A stretch of DNA of 64,000 bases. Source: Chitinophaga sp. LS1 (GTDB lineage Bacteria > Bacteroidota > Bacteroidia > Chitinophagales > Chitinophagaceae). Shown one piece after another: positions 43,856 through 54,697 of the stretch. How positions within the stretch are numbered: the stretch's first letter is position 1; the number at the start of each line of letters is the position of its first letter. The notes under the pieces were generated by a model, which saw nothing but the letters and a program-made list of their open reading frames with translations, made no database searches and had not been told where the DNA came from. Location: the NCBI RefSeq assembly GCF_034274695.1, contig NZ_CP128362.1:3412501-3476500 (forward strand), written 5' to 3'. Position numbers and translations under genes: made by a program.

Positions 43856-46800
43856 ATGATTGCAAATACTTTTATACGCAGACCGGTCACCGCGATAGTA
43901 ATTTCTATCGTACTGGTGTTGGTAGGGATATTGGCGATGCTCAACCTGCCTATCGGTCAGTATCCTGAGATCTCACCTCCTACAGTGCAGGTAACAGGTA
44001 CATATACTGGTGCAGATGCCCAGACCATTGAACAGACCGTAGCGACTCCTGTAGAAGTACAGGTGAATGGTACGCCTGGTATGACCTACATGACCAGTAA
44101 CAGTACGAACAGTGGTTCTATGAGCCTTACTGTAAACTTTGAAGTAGGTACCGATATCAACATTGCGGCACTGGATGTACAGAACCGCGTGGGTATCGCT
44201 CAGCCAACCCTGCCTCAGGAAGTACAACGCTTAGGTCTTACGGTAAGAAAACGTAACCCCAGTATCCTGATGCTGGTGGCCTTATATTCTCCAAAAGGTT
44301 CACACGATGTAACCTTCCTGGATAACTATACGAACATCTTTATTAAAGATGCCTTGCTGCGTGCAAAAGGTGTGGGTGATATCTTTACCCGTGCGGATGA
44401 CTTTAGTATGCGTGTGTGGCTGAAGCCTGATAAGCTGGCTGAAATGAACGTATCTGCCGATGAAGTGAAAGCTGCCATCACAGAGCAGAACGCGCAGATC
44501 GCAGCTGGTTCAGTAGGTGCACCACCGCAAAAGGCTGGTCAGACTTACGAGTACAACATCTTCGTAAAAGGTCGTCTGGCAAATACCGAGGAGTTTGGCA
44601 ATATCGTGATAAAGACCCAACCTAATAACGGTGGTATTGTGTACCTGAAAGATGTAGCCCGCGTAGAACTGGGTAAATTCAACTACACTGGTAACTCCTT
44701 TGTAGATGGTAAAAGAGCTTCTTACCTGCTGGTTTACCAGGCACCAGGTAGTAACGCGATCGAAACTGCCGAGAATGTGACTGCCGCTATGGAAGAGCTG
44801 AAGAAAGCTTTCCCTGCGGATGTGGATTATGTAGTACCATTCGAATCAGTATCTGTGGTAAAAGTGTCAATCCACGAAGTGGTGGAAACACTGCTTGAGG
44901 CCCTTGCACTGGTGGTGATCGTGGTGTTCCTGTTTCTGCAGAGCTGGAGGGCGACCATCATTCCGGTGTTGGCGATTCCGGTGTCTATTATTGCGACGTT
45001 TATCTTCTTTATACCACTGGGCTTTACCATCAATACCCTGACCCTGTTCGGTTTCGTTCTGGCGATCGGTATCGTGGTGGATGATGCCATCGTGGTGGTG
45101 GAGGCGGTCCAGCATAATATGGACCATGAGCAGATGTCCGCGAAAGATGCCACCTTACAGGCTATGAAAGAAATATCCGGTCCGGTTATCGCGATTGCGT
45201 TGATCCTGGCAGCGGTATTTGTACCAGTAGGGTTTATCCCTGGTATCGTAGGTCGTTTGTACCAGCAGTTTGCGATCACAATCGCGATCTCTGTACTGAT
45301 CTCCGCTTTCATCGCGTTGTCTCTGACCCCTGCATTGTGTACGCTGATTCTCCGTCCTATGCACCTGGATAAGGATTCAAAAGGCCTGAACAAATTATTC
45401 TATCGCTTCAATACCTGGTTTGGTCACGTAACCAGCCGTTATTCACTGGGGGTAAAGAAAAGTATCCGTTGGGCAAGATATGTGATGATCCTCCTCCTTT
45501 GTATCTGTGTGGGTGTGTTCATGTTGTTCAGATCTAAGTCTACAGGGTTCATTCCTACAGAAGATGATGGTCGTCTGTATATTACATTTGACCTGCCGGA
45601 ATCTTCTTCTACAGAGCGTACAGTAGAAGCGTTGCATGGTATGATGCATGCTTTGGATAGTATACCGGGTATTGGTCACTATGCCGCATTGGGTGGTTTG
45701 AACGTAATTAGCTTTGCGACCAAGTCAAACAGTGCGACCATCTTTGTACAGCTGAAACCATGGGATGACAGAAAGTCTAAGGAAACACAGATCCAGGCAA
45801 TTGCAGCTAACATCCAGGCGAAATTATCCCGCTGGAAACAGGCATCTGTTTTAGTAATTCAACCGCCGGCTATTCCGGGGCTGGGTAGTACCGCAGGTTT
45901 CTCATTCATCCTGGAGCAGCGTAGTGGTGATCCTGATATCAAGGCATTTGAAGGGGTATTGCAGAAGTTTACTGCTGCGATTAACCAACGTCCGGAAATA
46001 GCAAGGGGTTTCTCCTTCTTTACCGCACGTACACCGGGTTATCAGTTGGATATAGACCGTGAAAGAGCGAAGAAGATGGGTGTATCTATTTCTTCTATTG
46101 CTACGGCGCTTTCCACTTATATGGGTAGCTCTTATGTGAATGACTTCACTATCTATGGCCGTAACTTCCGTGTACTAACACAGGCAGATTCAAGCTATCG
46201 TGGTGATATTAAGGATCTGAGCCAGATGTTTGTGAAGAATACAAACGGAGATATGGTGCCATTGAGCGCTGTTACTAATTATAAAGTGACAGAAACTGCG
46301 CCGGTAATTTCTCACTATAACCTGTTCCGTTCTGCGGAAATCAATGGTGCTCCTAATCCTGGGTATAGTAGTGGTGATGCGATCAATGCACTGAAAGAAG
46401 TAGCTGCACAGGTATTGCCTGAAGGTTATGGATATGAGTTCTCTGGTCTGAGCCGTGAGGAGTTATTGTCTGGTAGTAAGACGGTGTACATTTTCGCACT
46501 GTCTATTGTATTCGTATTCCTCTTCCTGGCAGCGTTGTATGAGAGCTGGTCTGTACCGTTCTCCGTACTGTTGGCGGTGCCGATAGGTGCGTTTGGTGCG
46601 ATCCTCACGCTTACCTTCCTGCCAAAGATCAGTAATAACGTATATGCACAGATTGGTTTGATCACATTAATTGGGTTGTCGGCGAAGAATGCGATCCTGA
46701 TTGTGGAGTTTGCGAAAGAGCGTGTGGATAGGGGGATGGAACTGGTAACGGCAACGGTAGAAGCTGCGAAGCTGCGTCTGCGTCCGATCATCATGACCTC

Positions 46801-47032
46801 TCTTGCGTTCCTGTTGGGTATTCTGCCGCTGGTGCTGGCTACTGGTGCGGGTGCCGAATCCCGTAAGACGATGGGTTGGACTGTATTGGGTGGTATGTTC
46901 ACTGCTACCTTCCTGGCGATCTTTATTGTACCAGTGTTGTTTGTAACGATTACAAGACTGGCTTATGGTAAGGAAAAGCTGAAGGAGATGCAGGATAGCT
47001 ACAAGGTGATGCAGGACCATATGGATGTGTAA
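43856..47032 (+). CDS. RND efflux pump, HAE1 (AcrB-like) family
   Basis: A 1058-residue inner-membrane proton-driven pump exporting hydrophobic or amphipathic compounds. The N-terminal FIRRPVTAIVISIVLVLVGILA, the DD pair in helix 4 (GFVLAIGIVVDDAIVVVEAV), PVxIxxALILAAVFVPVGFI, and the Lys in helix 10 (LIGLSAKNAILIVEFAKE) that complete the proton relay are all present. The gene follows the adaptor by 38 bases. Substrate range unknown. Confidence 0.95.
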   Translation: MIANTFIRRPVTAIVISIVLVLVGILAMLNLPIGQYPEISPPTVQVTGTYTGADAQTIEQTVATPVEVQVNGTPGMTYMTSNSTNSGSMSLTVNFEVGTDINIAALDVQNRVGIAQPTLPQEVQRLGLTVRKRNPSILMLVALYSPKGSHDVTFLDNYTNIFIKDALLRAKGVGDIFTRADDFSMRVWLKPDKLAEMNVSADEVKAAITEQNAQIAAGSVGAPPQKAGQTYEYNIFVKGRLANTEEFGNIVIKTQPNNGGIVYLKDVARVELGKFNYTGNSFVDGKRASYLLVYQAPGSNAIETAENVTAAMEELKKAFPADVDYVVPFESVSVVKVSIHEVVETLLEALALVVIVVFLFLQSWRATIIPVLAIPVSIIATFIFFIPLGFTINTLTLFGFVLAIGIVVDDAIVVVEAVQHNMDHEQMSAKDATLQAMKEISGPVIAIALILAAVFVPVGFIPGIVGRLYQQFAITIAISVLISAFIALSLTPALCTLILRPMHLDKDSKGLNKLFYRFNTWFGHVTSRYSLGVKKSIRWARYVMILLLCICVGVFMLFRSKSTGFIPTEDDGRLYITFDLPESSSTERTVEALHGMMHALDSIPGIGHYAALGGLNVISFATKSNSATIFVQLKPWDDRKSKETQIQAIAANIQAKLSRWKQASVLVIQPPAIPGLGSTAGFSFILEQRSGDPDIKAFEGVLQKFTAAINQRPEIARGFSFFTARTPGYQLDIDRERAKKMGVSISSIATALSTYMGSSYVNDFTIYGRNFRVLTQADSSYRGDIKDLSQMFVKNTNGDMVPLSAVTNYKVTETAPVISHYNLFRSAEINGAPNPGYSSGDAINALKEVAAQVLPEGYGYEFSGLSREELLSGSKTVYIFALSIVFVFLFLAALYESWSVPFSVLLAVPIGAFGAILTLTFLPKISNNVYAQIGLITLIGLSAKNAILIVEFAKERVDRGMELVTATVEAAKLRLRPIIMTSLAFLLGILPLVLATGAGAESRKTMGWTVLGGMFTATFLAIFIVPVLFVTITRLAYGKEKLKEMQDSYKVMQDHMDV

Positions 47033-47057
47033 GGAAAATAGCCGTATAGCTAAATAA

Positions 47058-47083
47058 AAAGCCCGCTCAATTGAGCGGGCTTT
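47058..47083. terminator. Terminator after the RND pump gene
   Basis: A perfect 26-bp palindrome (47058-47070 with 47071-47083) with A-run before and T-run after. It ends seven bases before the stop codon of the convergent gene and could serve both. Confidence 0.9.
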
Positions 47084-47089
47084 AACATT

Positions 47090-47524
47090 TTACTTACCAA
47101 CCACTTGTCTGTAGTATAGCAAAATGGCTAACAGGGACAGGGCAATCGAGGATAGAAAGAATATCAGGAATATTTTCCATCCTATATGAACAGTTATTTT
47201 ATTTGCTGGTGGCGCAACAACTGTATACACCTTACTTTGCGCACGGGATGACACATTTGCTTGCCTGGTCGCTTCTTCCAAGGCAATCCTCTGCATGAGA
47301 GCAGTTTTGATATGTGCTGGAGGCATTGGTGCATCTTTAAATGCTGCCCGCTCCATACGACGTTCTACTTCTTCCATTTCATTATGTAATTCAGGAAAAA
47401 TGTTCAAATGAATGTGCAAGTCTTCCTCCTCTTCCATGGTGGTAAATCCAAGGAAGTGTTTTTCGATTAGGCCATCTGATATGTAACGCTCGTATTCCAT
47501 ATACTTATTAAGGTTTTCTCTCAA
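47090..47524 (-). CDS. Anti-sigma-like membrane protein of unknown partner
   Basis: A 144-residue protein. The N-terminal 75 residues are rich in Glu and resemble the small helical domain of Bacteroidota anti-sigma factors (YERYISDGLIEKHFLGFTTMEEEEDL). A single transmembrane helix lies at about 116-137 (IGWKIFLIFFLSSIALSLLAILLYY), followed by a short tail. No sigma factor gene is adjacent. It could also be an unrelated membrane protein; confidence in the role is low. Confidence 0.65.
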   Translation of the reverse strand: MRENLNKYMEYERYISDGLIEKHFLGFTTMEEEEDLHIHLNIFPELHNEMEEVERRMERAAFKDAPMPPAHIKTALMQRIALEEATRQANVSSRAQSKVYTVVAPPANKITVHIGWKIFLIFFLSSIALSLLAILLYYRQVVGK

Positions 47525-47707
47525 GTTAACATGTCATCCACTCAAAGGATGGAGAATAAGCAATTTTCCACGGCTTTGCTAAGGTGATAAAAATGTCAGA
47601 CAAAAAGTTGTCCAAATTAGTGAAATAAGAAAAACCTCAAAAAAATTTTGGATTAAGGGCTCATTATCCCTGTTATAGGTATATATAAATGATTATAATG
47701 TGTTCCC

Positions 47708-50395
47708 CTAGTTATTTTTCTTCTTGAAAATGTTACCTATTCCCTTTACCGCCTCTTTTCCAGCATTCTTCAAATCTTCTGTTTTGTTAGAAGTAGTAGC
47801 ACCTGTTGTATCCTTCTTCCCTCCCAATAGCTGCTTGGACAGCTCTTCTTTAGCTGCTTCTTTTACGGTGGTCACAGCCTGGTTCTTTACTGAATGCAAG
47901 GTATCTTTGATCGCTGTTTTTACTGTATCTACCTTATTTTTTACTAAAGTAGCAGCCTGATCTTTCAGGTTATTCACCGTATTACCCGCAGTTTCCTGCA
48001 AGTTAGTTTTATATGTTGGTTTTAAAATATTTCCTCCCAATAAAACATTCAAATGAATACTATCACTTACGTTTACGGGTATACCTTTATTACTGGCCTG
48101 TGTGGCAAGGCTGGTGATCAGGGCATCACCCTGTTTGCCAATCACACTTCTTGGCAGGGTCATCAACATCGTATAATCCAGTGATTGGTCAAAGCCATGT
48201 GAACCACCAACTTGCATGTGCATACCATTGAAATTCACAGTGAAAGGATTGATTTTCACTCTTCCGTTTTCAAAAGAGAAGTATGTTTTCAGGTCTTTCA
48301 GTGAAAGGTTTTTTAGTGCAGTTACATTCAGTGTATTTGCCAGCTGATCTACTACACCAAATTTCTGCAATGCACCTTCCAGTACCAGCAGGTTACCATC
48401 CCCGTTCAGGCTGCTCATTACCGGCATCATATCTTTGCCCAGCTGCCCTTTCAGGGTCAATTGAGAATTTACTTTACCGCCAATAAATTGGGCGATCGGC
48501 ATTAATTTCTGTACTGTATTGAAGGATTTAAATGCCTCCTGAATATCTATCTGTTGTACATTGTAAGCCATGCTGATATCAGGTGTATTGGGATTTGTTT
48601 TGGTGCTGTATGTACCATTTACCTCCATGGTACCCTGCATGGCATTGGCTTTTACCTGCTGCATGGTAACGGTCTGATCTTTTACCAGCAGTGCCCCGGT
48701 TACATTAGTCAGGTCCAGTTTGTCATAATGTACTTTGTCTGCTGTAGCATTCAGGCTCAGGTCCAGGTTAGCAGGTACGGCAAATGGTGCGCTGGGGGTA
48801 TCCGTAGCAGTGGTAGTGGTTGTTTCTGTGCCCATCCATTTATCCAGGTCGATCTGATCGGCTTTCACAGTCAGGTTACCATCCAGTGGTTCGTTTTTGA
48901 AAGCATAAGCCAGCATGTTATTCACCGCACCGTTGGCTTTGAAATTCGTACCCATGTACTGACCATCGAATGATTCAATTGTTACATTTTTAGGATTGAA
49001 TTTCATGGAGAGGTTATTCACCTTCACGCCATCCGGATAGTCTTTGCTGCGGTACAGGAGGTTGGTCACCAGGATGCTGCCCGCTGCATAGAAACGATCG
49101 TATTGTTGCTTTTCGATTGCGCTCATATTGCCTTTGGCACTTACGTCTGCATCGACGATACCACTGAGTGCAGTTCCTTCTTCCAGTTTTACAAACTGGG
49201 TTACTTTAGATAGGTCCAGGCTACCTTTGGCAGCACCATCCACATACATGTCTGATACCGGCGTTTTTACCAGCAGGCGCAGGTCCAGCGGGGTATTATC
49301 CATATCCAGGTGAGCAGATGGCATGTCTACAATCGTATGATCAGGCACACCGTCAGGATTGCTGACCTTCAGGGCGATCTGTATATTCTTTACTGGTTTT
49401 GGCAGATCAGGATATTGGAAGAAACCATCTTTTACATTCAGATTGAGGCCAAATGCCGGCATCTGTGTAGCACTGTAAGTTCCTTTTACAAAGCCGTCAA
49501 ATGATGCAGTACCCGAAGTTTTAATCTTATCAAAGTCTGTCATGAAGATGGCCGGTACCAGTGAAAGGATGTCTTTGAACTGGGTGGACGGCGCTTTCAT
49601 ACTCAGGTCCATTCCATAAGTGCTATCGTTTACCAGTGTGAAAGAACCCTGTGCAGTGAGCTGCAGGTTATTCAGACTAGCTTTAGCCTGCTGGATGGTA
49701 TATGTGCTGGTTTTGTTATCTATCTTGATGTCTGCATCCATTTTGGTATGGGTACGCAGCAGGTAGGGGATGAGGCCAAAACGGAAAGTGATGGCTTCTG
49801 CTTCGGTGCTGGTACTGAGGATAAAGAGATCCTGTGTGAAATCTCCTTTGCCTGAGTGATCCAGGTTTTCAATGATGAGTCCCATATCTCCCTGGCGGTC
49901 AGTATACTCGATATACGCATCTTCGATTTTGTACTGTTGCAGGCTCATAGCAAACTTAGTAGAAGCAGTATCAGCTGGATTGGCCTGTGCAGTATCTGGT
50001 TTGGTAATGTCCCAGTTGGCTTTACCATCTTTGTTGATGATGGCGTGAATGCGTGGCGCTTCGATATTGATGTTATAGATATCGTAGGTTTCGCCTTTGA
50101 TTACGCTCATCAGATTTAATGCCACATCGATTTTTTTCACGGAGATCAGGGTATCTCCAACAAAAGGTGCGCGATTTACAACCTGCAGGTCTTCCAGTGC
50201 CACGGCAAGGCGGGGGAAGTGTCTGATCAGACTGATATCTACATCTTTGAAGTCAACGTCCGCCTCCAACTGTTTATTCAATTCAGTTTTTACGATGGAC
50301 ATAATCTTTCCCTTGAACAGGAAAGGAATGGCAATTGCTGCAGCTACTAATACGATCAGCAATATACCCGTTATTTTCAGGATCTTCTTTAACAT
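47708..50395 (-). CDS. AsmA-like family protein
   Basis: A large 895-residue envelope protein anchored by an N-terminal helix (ITGILLIVLVAAAIAIPFLF). The long, beta-rich middle part (ADVDFKDVDISLIRHFPRLAVALEDLQVVNRAPFVGDTLISVKKIDVAL) and the AsmA C-terminal region fit the AsmA/TamB-like superfamily, implicated in lipid transport or outer-membrane assembly. The last 70 residues are a helical Lys/Asp/Thr-rich tail. No neighbour clarifies its role. Confidence 0.88.
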   Translation of the reverse strand: MLKKILKITGILLIVLVAAAIAIPFLFKGKIMSIVKTELNKQLEADVDFKDVDISLIRHFPRLAVALEDLQVVNRAPFVGDTLISVKKIDVALNLMSVIKGETYDIYNINIEAPRIHAIINKDGKANWDITKPDTAQANPADTASTKFAMSLQQYKIEDAYIEYTDRQGDMGLIIENLDHSGKGDFTQDLFILSTSTEAEAITFRFGLIPYLLRTHTKMDADIKIDNKTSTYTIQQAKASLNNLQLTAQGSFTLVNDSTYGMDLSMKAPSTQFKDILSLVPAIFMTDFDKIKTSGTASFDGFVKGTYSATQMPAFGLNLNVKDGFFQYPDLPKPVKNIQIALKVSNPDGVPDHTIVDMPSAHLDMDNTPLDLRLLVKTPVSDMYVDGAAKGSLDLSKVTQFVKLEEGTALSGIVDADVSAKGNMSAIEKQQYDRFYAAGSILVTNLLYRSKDYPDGVKVNNLSMKFNPKNVTIESFDGQYMGTNFKANGAVNNMLAYAFKNEPLDGNLTVKADQIDLDKWMGTETTTTTATDTPSAPFAVPANLDLSLNATADKVHYDKLDLTNVTGALLVKDQTVTMQQVKANAMQGTMEVNGTYSTKTNPNTPDISMAYNVQQIDIQEAFKSFNTVQKLMPIAQFIGGKVNSQLTLKGQLGKDMMPVMSSLNGDGNLLVLEGALQKFGVVDQLANTLNVTALKNLSLKDLKTYFSFENGRVKINPFTVNFNGMHMQVGGSHGFDQSLDYTMLMTLPRSVIGKQGDALITSLATQASNKGIPVNVSDSIHLNVLLGGNILKPTYKTNLQETAGNTVNNLKDQAATLVKNKVDTVKTAIKDTLHSVKNQAVTTVKEAAKEELSKQLLGGKKDTTGATTSNKTEDLKNAGKEAVKGIGNIFKKKNN

Positions 50396-50462
50396 GTGGC
50401 AGATATAGGTTTATATATTCCGATTGAAGATAACAAGTAATACCGTATTCTTCAAATTACCT

Positions 50463-50470
50463 TAATTTTG
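50463..50470 (+). promoter_or_regulatory. Candidate -7 element for the TrmH-type gene
   Basis: TAATTTTG, an exact TAnnTTTG match 27 bases before the start at 50498. No TTG at 18-21 bases upstream was found, so the call is tentative. Confidence 0.35.
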
Positions 50471-50497
50471 CTGTTGAAATTTTATATCTAATTGATT

Positions 50498-51085
50498 ATG
50501 ACGCCTGAACGTAGAGAAAGATTATTATTCGTACTGAATAGACGCCAGGCTGGCCTTACGGTAGTACTGGATAATATAGAAGATCCACACAATGTTTCTG
50601 CAATAATGCGTACCTGCGATGCGGTAGGTATCCAGGAAATTTATGTGGTGACTACCAAGGCACCAAGGGTGAAGAAATGGGGGATTAAAAGTTCGTCCAG
50701 TGCTGTTAAATGGCTGACGATTCATCAGTTTACCGATGTACGGGAATGTATTAAAGTATTAAAGCAGCGATATGATAAATTGATGACGACTCATCTGGCA
50801 CATGGTGCGGTGAGTCTGTATGATATTGATTTTACAGGTTCTGTAGCATTGGTATTTGGGAATGAGCAGACAGGGGTGTCGGAGGAATTAAGGGCTGCTG
50901 CGGATGGTAATTTTATTATTCCACAAATGGGAATTATTCGATCATTAAACGTATCGGTAGCGTGTGCGGTGAGTATCTATGAAGCCATGAGGCAAAAGAC
51001 GCTGGCAGGGCATTATGATAAAAGAAATTTACCTGATGAACAATTTAATACCCTGTTAGATGAATGGGGATATGAAGAAGAATAA
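50498..51085 (+). CDS. TrmH-family (SPOUT) RNA 2'-O-methyltransferase
   Basis: A 195-residue SPOUT methyltransferase, probably methylating the ribose of a tRNA or rRNA guanosine. Motif 1 (NIEDPHNVSAIMRTCDAVGI), motif 2 (ALVFGNEQTGVSEELR) and motif 3 (IIPQMGIIRSLNVSVACAVSIYEA) are all intact. The knot-fold motifs and short N-terminus resemble TrmH, tRNA Gm18 methyltransferase, but the substrate cannot be fixed. Start at 50498 is preferred over an in-frame TTG two codons upstream. Confidence 0.9.
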   Translation: MTPERRERLLFVLNRRQAGLTVVLDNIEDPHNVSAIMRTCDAVGIQEIYVVTTKAPRVKKWGIKSSSSAVKWLTIHQFTDVRECIKVLKQRYDKLMTTHLAHGAVSLYDIDFTGSVALVFGNEQTGVSEELRAAADGNFIIPQMGIIRSLNVSVACAVSIYEAMRQKTLAGHYDKRNLPDEQFNTLLDEWGYEEE

Positions 51086-51090
51086 AAATA

Positions 51091-51123
51091 AAAAAAGCTG
51101 TTGCGATCTGCAACAGCTTTTTT
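51091..51123. terminator. Terminator between the TrmH-type and nrdA genes
   Basis: A 14-bp stem, AAAAAAGCTGTTGC (51091-51104) with GCAACAGCTTTTTT (51110-51123), GATCT loop; usable by both convergent genes. Confidence 0.92.
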
Positions 51124-51141
51124 ATTTTAAAGACGTTTGAA

Positions 51142-53544
51142 TTAAGCACTACATGTCACACAACCCTCTTCCATGGTGCACACTGCACCTTCAATTATCT
51201 CCACCTCATCTAACTTCGGGTCTACTTTCTTTTCACCAACAGATGCTGTAGCAGCAATCACTGGCTCCATATTCTGACCACCCTGTTTCTCTACTGTAAA
51301 CTGTACAGCCTGTGTAGCAGCCTGTGTACGCAGATAATACATACCGGTTTTCAAACCTCTCTTCCATGCGTGGAAGTGCATAGATGTCAGCTTAGCAGCA
51401 GAAGGTGTATCTACGAACAGGTTCAGTGACTGAGACTGGCATATAAATGCACCACGATCTGCAGCCATATCGATGATCGTACGTTGTTTGATTTCCCAAA
51501 CAGTTTTATACAGCGCTTTGATGTTAGTTGGAATTTCCTGGATGTTCTGGATAGACCCGTTTGCCGCAATGATCTTGTTCTTCATATCATTATCCCACAG
51601 GCCGAGTTCTACCAGATCTTTCAGCAGGTGTTTGTTCACTACCACAAATTCACCACTCAGTACACGACGGGTGTAGATGTTGGAAGTATATGGTTCAAAA
51701 CATTCGTTGTTACCAAGAATCTGAGAAGTAGATGCTGTAGGCATTGGTGCCAGCAACAGGGAGTTGCGGATACCATGCTTTTTGATGGCTGCTTTCAGCG
51801 AAGTCCAATCCCAGCGTGCAGAAGGTGTTACACCCCACATATCAAACTGCAGAATACCTTTTGAGGCAGGTGAGCCTGGGAAGGTTTCGTAAGCGCCTTC
51901 TTTTACAGCCAGATCTTTGGAAGCGGTGAGGCCTGCAAAGTAGATAGTTTCAAAGATATCTTTGTTCAGCTGTTTAGCTTCTTCACTTTCAAATGGATAA
52001 CGCATCAGGATAAAGGCATCTGCCAGACCCTGTACACCTAGTCCGATAGGACGGTGACGCAGGTTGGAGTTACGCGCCTGTTCAACCGGATAAAAGTTAT
52101 TATCAATGATGCGGTTCAGGTTGATCGCTACCTGATAAGTCACATCAAATAAACGCTGGTGATCAAATTTACCATCGATCACAAAGCGAGGCAGTGCCAG
52201 AGATGCGAGGTTACATACAGCTACTTCGTTGGCATCAGTATATTCGATGATTTCTGTACATAGGTTCGAACTCTTGATAGTACCCAGGTTCTGCTGGTTC
52301 GATTTGCTATTGGCAGCATCTTTATACAGCAGGTAAGGGTTACCGGTTTCAATTTGTGCATCGAGAATAGCGAACCACAGGTCCTGTGCTTTCACAGTTT
52401 TGCGTGCGCGGTTTTCGCTTTCATATTGTGTATATAATTTCTCGAAAGCTTCACCCCAGCACTCGTGCAGTCCTGGTGCTTCGTGAGGACAGAACAGGCT
52501 CCAGTCGCCATTTTCTTCCACACGCTTCATGAACAGGTCTGGTACCCATAGTGCATAGAACAGGTCTCTTGCACGCATTTCTTCTTTACCATGGTTCTTG
52601 CGCAGATCCAGGAATTCGAAGATGTCTGCATGCCATGGTTCGAGGTAGATTGCGAAAGCGCCTTTACGCTTACCACCACCCTGGTCTACATAACGTGCAG
52701 TGTCGTTGAACACACGCAGCATAGGAATGATACCATTAGAAGTACCATTGGTACCACTGATGTATGAACCTGTAGCGCGGATGTTGTGAATGCTCAGACC
52801 AATACCGCCGGCACTCTGTGAGATCTTTGCAGTTTGCTTGAGGGTATCATATATACCTTCAATGCTATCGTCCTGCATGGTGAGCAGGAAGCAGCTGGAC
52901 ATCTGTGGCTTAGGCGTACCTGCATTGAACAGGGTAGGCGTAGCATGTGTGAACCAGCGTTCGCTCATCAGGTTATATGTTTTGATAGCAGCGTCGATAT
53001 CCTCTTTGTGTATACCAACTGCCACACGCATCAACATATGTTGTGGACGTTCCGCCACTTTCCCATCTATCTTTAATAAGTAAGAACGTTCCAGTGTTTT
53101 GAAACCGAAATAATCGAATGCGAAATCACGGTCGTAAATTATATTGGAGTCGAGAATCTCTGCATTATTACTGATGATTTCCATCACATCATCAGAGATC
53201 AGTGGTGCTGGTTTGCCGACTTTAGGATCGATATAATCATACAGGTTCTTCATTGTCTGGGAGAATGATTTCACTGTATTTTTATGGAGGTTACTTACTG
53301 CAATGCGTGAAGCCAGCAGTGCGTAATCAGGATGTTTGGTAGTAAGCGAGGCGGCTGTTTCTGCAGCCAGATTATCCAGCTCAGTAGTATTCACTCCATC
53401 ATATAAACCTTGAATCACTTTCTTGGCAACGTCGATGGCATCTACATAATCCGCATTTAATCCATAACAAAGCTTTTCAACGCGGGCAGTGATCTTGTCA
53501 AACTTTACCGCTTCTTTGCGACCGTCGCGCTTAATTACAAACAT
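51142..53544 (-). CDS. nrdA: Class I ribonucleotide reductase, large subunit
   Basis: Reduces ribonucleoside diphosphates to deoxy forms. The 800-residue alpha subunit starts with an ATP-cone domain ([24 protein letters not shown]), the allosteric activity site. Active-site stretches include [46 protein letters not shown] and the [16 protein letters not shown] segment. The end is GCVTCSA, the redox-shuttle cysteine pair. The start is on the minus strand and the small subunit gene follows upstream on the same strand by about 100 bases (nrdB is transcribed first). Confidence 0.97.
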   Translation of the reverse strand: MFVIKRDGRKEAVKFDKITARVEKLCYGLNADYVDAIDVAKKVIQGLYDGVNTTELDNLAAETAASLTTKHPDYALLASRIAVSNLHKNTVKSFSQTMKNLYDYIDPKVGKPAPLISDDVMEIISNNAEILDSNIIYDRDFAFDYFGFKTLERSYLLKIDGKVAERPQHMLMRVAVGIHKEDIDAAIKTYNLMSERWFTHATPTLFNAGTPKPQMSSCFLLTMQDDSIEGIYDTLKQTAKISQSAGGIGLSIHNIRATGSYISGTNGTSNGIIPMLRVFNDTARYVDQGGGKRKGAFAIYLEPWHADIFEFLDLRKNHGKEEMRARDLFYALWVPDLFMKRVEENGDWSLFCPHEAPGLHECWGEAFEKLYTQYESENRARKTVKAQDLWFAILDAQIETGNPYLLYKDAANSKSNQQNLGTIKSSNLCTEIIEYTDANEVAVCNLASLALPRFVIDGKFDHQRLFDVTYQVAINLNRIIDNNFYPVEQARNSNLRHRPIGLGVQGLADAFILMRYPFESEEAKQLNKDIFETIYFAGLTASKDLAVKEGAYETFPGSPASKGILQFDMWGVTPSARWDWTSLKAAIKKHGIRNSLLLAPMPTASTSQILGNNECFEPYTSNIYTRRVLSGEFVVVNKHLLKDLVELGLWDNDMKNKIIAANGSIQNIQEIPTNIKALYKTVWEIKQRTIIDMAADRGAFICQSQSLNLFVDTPSAAKLTSMHFHAWKRGLKTGMYYLRTQAATQAVQFTVEKQGGQNMEPVIAATASVGEKKVDPKLDEVEIIEGAVCTMEEGCVTCSA

Positions 53545-53650
53545 GGTTAAATGAATTTAAAGGTTAGTATAATCGAATATGTGTTGGCAAAAAAAATGTC
53601 AGCTTATAGCTTGCAATTATTATGCCTTTATACATGAATCCGGTAATTAA

Positions 53651-54622
53651 TTAGAAATCTTCATCGAGTCTGAAAGTCTGAGTATCTTTTCCAGACATTA
53701 CACCTGCTTTCTGATAGTCACCCACGCGTTTTTCGAAGAAGTTGGTTTTACCCTGCAGAGAAATCATCTCCATGAAATCAAACGGATTTGCAGTATTAAA
53801 TATTTTACTATAACCTAATTCTGATAACCAGCGGTCTGCCACGAATTCAATGTATTCGGCCATCAGCTTACTGTTCATGCCAATCAGTGCTACAGGCAGC
53901 GCATCGATAATAAATTCTTTTTCTATTTCTACTGCGTTGGATATAATATGGTGAACCTGTTCTTCCGATAATTTTTGTTCCAGCATGCTATAGAGCAAAC
54001 AAGCAAATTCACAATGCAATCCTTCATCACGGCTAATCAATTCATTGGAGAATGTCAACCCTGGCATTAATCCTCTTTTCTTGAGCCAGAAGATAGAACA
54101 GAAGCTACCGGAGAAAAAGATACCTTCTACCGCAGCAAATGCTACCAGGCGTTCTGCAAAGTTGCCATTCTCAATCCAGCGCAGTGCCCATTCTGCTTTT
54201 TTCTTTACAGCGGGTACTGTATCGATGGCATGGAACAGGCGGTCTTTTTCAACCGGATCTTTTACGTAAGTATCGATCAGTAATGCGTATGTTTCAGAGT
54301 GGATGTTTTCCATCATGATCTGAAAACCATAAAAACAACGAGCTTCTGGTAATTGTACTTCACTCATGAAGTTAACAGCCAGATTTTCATTTACAATGCC
54401 ATCACTGGCAGCAAAAAATGCGAGTACGTGTGTAATAAAGTGACGTTCACCATCATTCAGATTAGCCCAGTCTTTCAGGTCCCCACTCAGATCTATTTCT
54501 TCAGCTGTCCAGAAACTGGCTTCGTGCTTTTTGTATTTTTCCCATACAGCCGGATAATTGATAGGCAGCAATACAAAGCGATCCTTATTTTCCTTCAACA
54601 GGAGTTCATTCTCGTAGTTCAT
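53651..54622 (-). CDS. nrdB: Class I ribonucleotide reductase, small subunit
   Basis: A 323-residue ferritin-like beta subunit that holds the diiron or dimetal centre and the radical. Metal-ligand helices are visible: [26 protein letters not shown] and [21 protein letters not shown], then [38 protein letters not shown]. The start at MNYENELLL (54622) is taken because family homology begins there; the frame is open 25 codons further upstream. It is in tandem with nrdA. Confidence 0.95.
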   Translation of the reverse strand: MNYENELLLKENKDRFVLLPINYPAVWEKYKKHEASFWTAEEIDLSGDLKDWANLNDGERHFITHVLAFFAASDGIVNENLAVNFMSEVQLPEARCFYGFQIMMENIHSETYALLIDTYVKDPVEKDRLFHAIDTVPAVKKKAEWALRWIENGNFAERLVAFAAVEGIFFSGSFCSIFWLKKRGLMPGLTFSNELISRDEGLHCEFACLLYSMLEQKLSEEQVHHIISNAVEIEKEFIIDALPVALIGMNSKLMAEYIEFVADRWLSELGYSKIFNTANPFDFMEMISLQGKTNFFEKRVGDYQKAGVMSGKDTQTFRLDEDF

Positions 54623-54697
54623 CAACTCAATTAATTTAATTATGGTTAACGTATATAGACATGCCAGGACATTACGGAAAGGAGACGTTCCCGCCAA

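Noticed and set aside
44827..45393. Long minus-strand frame within the RND pump gene
   Set aside because: Composition (Thr/Ile/Ala/Asn-rich) and position opposite a clear gene mark it as a shadow frame.
54623..54697. 25-codon N-terminal extension of the ribonucleotide reductase small subunit
   Set aside because: The conserved protein starts at MNYENELLL; the extra residues are not family-like.
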